From: CAKZNE01 sp040222435
GTDB taxonomy: Bacteria > Bacteroidota > Bacteroidia > Flavobacteriales > Schleiferiaceae
Reading direction: 5' to 3'
Length of the DNA stretch: 64,000 bases
NCBI GenBank assembly: GCA_965212245.1
Contig: OZ243107.1
Coordinates: 2,728,001-2,792,000, forward strand
Below are positions 61,888-64,000 of the stretch, one piece after another. The notes beneath the pieces were generated by a model. That model searched no databases. It was not told the origin of the DNA and saw only the letters and a list, made by a program, of their open reading frames with translations. Position numbers and translations under genes: made by a program. Every line of letters starts with the position of its first letter. The first letter of the stretch is position 1.

Positions 61888-62217
61888 GTGGTCAAATCCA
61901 CTCAACTGGATGCTGCTGTGCCACCTTCCACCATATCCGCTCTGTCCTCTGGCGAGTTTGTGGGCATGGTGGCTGATGATCCTGCACAGAAGATCAAGCA
62001 TAAGCTCTTTCACAACGAAATTATCAATGACCATGAAGTCTTGCGAAAGGAAGAGCTGCAGTATAAAAATATACCGGACGTTCGCCAGCTTGGTAAAAAT
62101 GAGGTGGAAAACAATTACCGAAGGATTAAGCAGGAAGTCCGGGACATCATAGAAATTGAAATGGAACGCATTTACAATAGTCCTGAACTTGCCCATTTGC
62201 TGATTGTGGATGAATAA
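61888..62217 (+). pseudogene. TraG/coupling-protein C-terminal fragment
   Basis: A 109-codon frame starting GTG 61888. STISALSSGEFVGMVADDPA then KLFHNEIINDHEVLRKEE and NYRRIKQEVRDIIEIE resemble the C-terminus of Bacteroidota conjugative coupling proteins (TraG). About 100 of more than 600 residues remain. No other conjugation genes are nearby. It marks a dead conjugative element. Confidence 0.7.
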
Positions 62218-62468
62218 ACAGCTTAACCGATACACAACAAAAGCTCAATGCTTTTAAATATCTTCGCAAAGACATTTGAATTATTGCGTTAACAAATCCT
62301 GTAACTGAAAACTACGAAACTTCAATTGTACACGGGATTAAGTTGGACGCCACCGTATGAGTGGGTCTGGATTTTCTGTGTACAGGGTATTCGTAGTACC
62401 TCAGTTATGGATTGGCCATGGCCCACGCTGCATTTTACTCTACAGCGTAGGCAGATAAAACTCTGCTT
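62218..62468. other. Gene-free stretch
   Basis: About 250 bases between the TraG fragment and the small ORF. No supported frame and no repeat or terminator seen. Confidence 0.4.
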
Positions 62469-62627
62469 ATGGATTCTATCCATCTTAAAACCTATGAGGT
62501 TTTAGCCTTTTCCATTGTCCGTAAACAATGGGAAAAGAAAAAGATCATTGCCAAATCCCGAGAAAAACTACAGGACTACTTACAGGACATGGGATACTCA
62601 GAATATAAGACAATTAAGGAGTCTTAA
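62469..62627 (+). CDS. Small charged protein, 52 aa
   Basis: ATG 62469 to TAA 62627: MDSIHLKTYEVLAFSIVRKQ followed by a lysine-rich helix (WEKKKIIAKSREKLQDYLQD). No signal. Reads as a compact helical protein, but no family is recognised. Intergenic to the giant secreted gene. Confidence 0.35.
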   Translation: MDSIHLKTYEVLAFSIVRKQWEKKKIIAKSREKLQDYLQDMGYSEYKTIKES

Positions 62628-62796
62628 GGAATGTGTTAAACCTTAACATCTAAGAACGATCTTTCAATAATATCTTTATTTTTATCTCTATTCCGGGAAT
62701 AAATGATTGGTTCATTTGTTTCCTGGTAGCTCAATAGCAGATCTGGGAGGAAAGCGTTGAACGAGTTTTGTTTTAAACTTAAAAAACGCTGCTAGT

Positions 62797-64000
62797 ATGC
62801 CTGCCTTAGTATTTTTGCCTCGTGCATTTAAGGGGTTTCTGATTCTCTTCATATTTTGTAGTGGTACTATAAGTGCCCAACTTTTAGAACACCACCCGGA
62901 AAAGTACTGGCTCCGTTCCCAATCCACAACATCCTATAACAGTTTGATTCCAGCCAACTTCATAGGTAACTACCCAACCCTGAACTTTTCTCAAGATGAT
63001 TATCAAAAGCAACTTAAAGGCATAGCCGAAGAACCTTCCGGCACCCTATTTCTGGTACTCAAGAATCAGGGCGATCTTTCCACGGAAAAGCCCCTGTTAC
63101 AAATAGGTCGCTTTGTGATCTATACCAACAAGGTACTACTGGACGGACAAGAGCTTTCTATAGATACCATCAACGATAAAGCTTCTATTCTGCGGCTCAA
63201 TTTTCAGGCCCGGCCCAACCAGCTCTTTATCGCTCCACGAGTACGAATCCATGAAGATGTACATATATCCGAGATCATCTTTTACGACCGTATGCTGGAG
63301 CCCGAGCAAAGACGTATTGTTGAGTCTTACCTCGCGATGAAATACTCTGTGAACATCACCGATAACACCAACCCCGAATTAAGGGATTACCTTGACATCT
63401 TCAAGAATAAGGCCTGGTCCTCCCGTTTGGATGGCTTATACAATCAGGAAGTATTAGCCTTAGGACGGTTGGATACCATTGGCTTTTACCAAAGCCAGAC
63501 CTACAGCTCCGATGCCCATAGCATTAGCCTGAGCCTGCAACCCGAGGCAGAACCCGGAGTCATGCCTGAACTGGAAATGGAAGACGGTTCCCTGCTGATC
63601 CTTTCCCGAAAAGAACAGGAGGCCCTCCAACAAGATTGCGGGAGCAGCCCCGAGGTGAACACCTGGAAGTTGCGGCTGATCAACTGGCAATCCAAAGAAC
63701 CTACCCTCTATCTCACCCTGGATACTATCCTGGATAGCGCCCAACAACCTTTGCTGACCGATGGAAGCACAACGATCCCCCTTAAAACCGTAGAATTAGC
63801 TAGGCATACCCAATTAGCCATCCCCTTAAATAAAATGGAAACCAGAGGAGATTTATACCTCACTCTGGGAGTCCCTGAACAGGAATGCGATCCTCTGGCT
63901 GAAGTGCTGATCAGAGATTGTGACCCGATGGATTCTACAGCCAACCAAGTGTACATACAAGTACAGCCGGAAGCTTTACCGGCTACCCTCAACTTAGTCA
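62797..64000 (+). CDS. Secreted LamG-like giant surface protein, 3' end off the window
   Basis: ATG 62797; the frame is open to the right edge (401 codons), so the C-terminus is missing. A signal peptide (FLILFIFCSGTISAQ) is followed by a beta-rich region with SEIIFYDRMLEPEQRRIVES and YLAMKYSVNITDNTNPE. This is the LamG/concanavalin-like pattern (E-V-I-x-Y-x-R-x-L) of very large T9SS proteins. The remaining part is low in recognisable motifs. The T9SS tail, if any, is beyond the window. Confidence 0.7.
   Translation, partial: MPALVFLPRAFKGFLILFIFCSGTISAQLLEHHPEKYWLRSQSTTSYNSLIPANFIGNYPTLNFSQDDYQKQLKGIAEEPSGTLFLVLKNQGDLSTEKPLLQIGRFVIYTNKVLLDGQELSIDTINDKASILRLNFQARPNQLFIAPRVRIHEDVHISEIIFYDRMLEPEQRRIVESYLAMKYSVNITDNTNPELRDYLDIFKNKAWSSRLDGLYNQEVLALGRLDTIGFYQSQTYSSDAHSISLSLQPEAEPGVMPELEMEDGSLLILSRKEQEALQQDCGSSPEVNTWKLRLINWQSKEPTLYLTLDTILDSAQQPLLTDGSTTIPLKTVELARHTQLAIPLNKMETRGDLYLTLGVPEQECDPLAEVLIRDCDPMDSTANQVYIQVQPEALPATLNLV

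Noticed and set aside
1..64000. CRISPR arrays, rRNA and tRNA genes
   Set aside because: No spaced direct-repeat array and no rRNA or complete tRNA pattern was seen by eye; a covariance-model scan would settle tRNAs.

Overview
The window looks like a chromosomal segment of a Bacteroidota (Cytophagia-like) bacterium. Evidence: several secreted proteins end in the type IX secretion (T9SS, 'Por') sorting domain, promoters match the Bacteroidota pattern TTG-N19-TAnnTTTG, and there are TPR-type HisKA_3 kinases, mobile mystery proteins A/B and HYC_CC_PP proteins. The genus cannot be named from sequence alone. Two real genes run off the window edges: an AAA ATPase on the left (minus strand) and a LamG-like giant secreted protein on the right (plus strand).

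Layout. (1) 1-5.7 kb: edge AAA ATPase, a secreted unknown protein and a lipoprotein. (2) 5.9-22.3 kb: an unusual island of signalling and cell-death-type proteins. It holds two TIR-domain proteins anchored by one membrane helix, a third membrane protein with an 'LRPF' TIR-like domain, two caspase-fold proteases, a TPR histidine kinase with its LuxR-type regulator, a RipA-family membrane protein, a PH-like protein, a VWA-type lipoprotein, two large coiled-coil membrane proteins, and three exported FlgO/CsgG/DUF6175-type proteins. Tight spacing (2-nt gaps, TGATG overlaps) suggests several genes work together. This is the best candidate for an undescribed system. (3) 22.5-23.4 kb: a graveyard with a broken SBBP-repeat gene and a dead umuDC operon. 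(4) 23.9-32.7 kb: T9SS cargo proteins, two alpha/beta hydrolases (the second lacks its nucleophile segment), an AraC regulator, a DUF5700 HEXXH protein, and two more broken genes.

(5) 32.8-61.8 kb: a metal-resistance region. It contains an AraC regulator with an N-terminal CxxC domain, CopA and a CopZ-like chaperone, an ArsR/MerTP/GDCC protein/CDF set, a CusA-CusC-CusB copper/silver efflux operon with DUF3347 and DUF305 proteins and a CPH-type ATPase, and a TetR-controlled LolA-like/FtsX/FtsX/ABC/beta-barrel operon. Embedded in it are an mmpA-mmpB (Fic) cassette flanked by two 92%-identical copies of the CDF 3' end, an AbiE toxin-antitoxin pair with a perfect 11-bp operator-like palindrome, and a truncated second copy of the AraC 5' end. 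Two four-helix-bundle genes sit at junctions of the cus operon together with simple-sequence repeats that have become part of the TolC and CusB N-termini. A TraG C-terminal scrap at 61.9 kb points to a former conjugative element. (6) 62.8 kb to the end: start of a large secreted protein.

Co-operation: the metal genes form a complete route (cytosolic sensing, inner-membrane ATPases, periplasmic binding, tripartite export). In the island, an attractive but unproven model is that envelope-located FlgO/CsgG-fold proteins sense a state across the membrane and pass it to cytosolic TIR domains and caspases, with the TPR kinase/regulator controlling expression.
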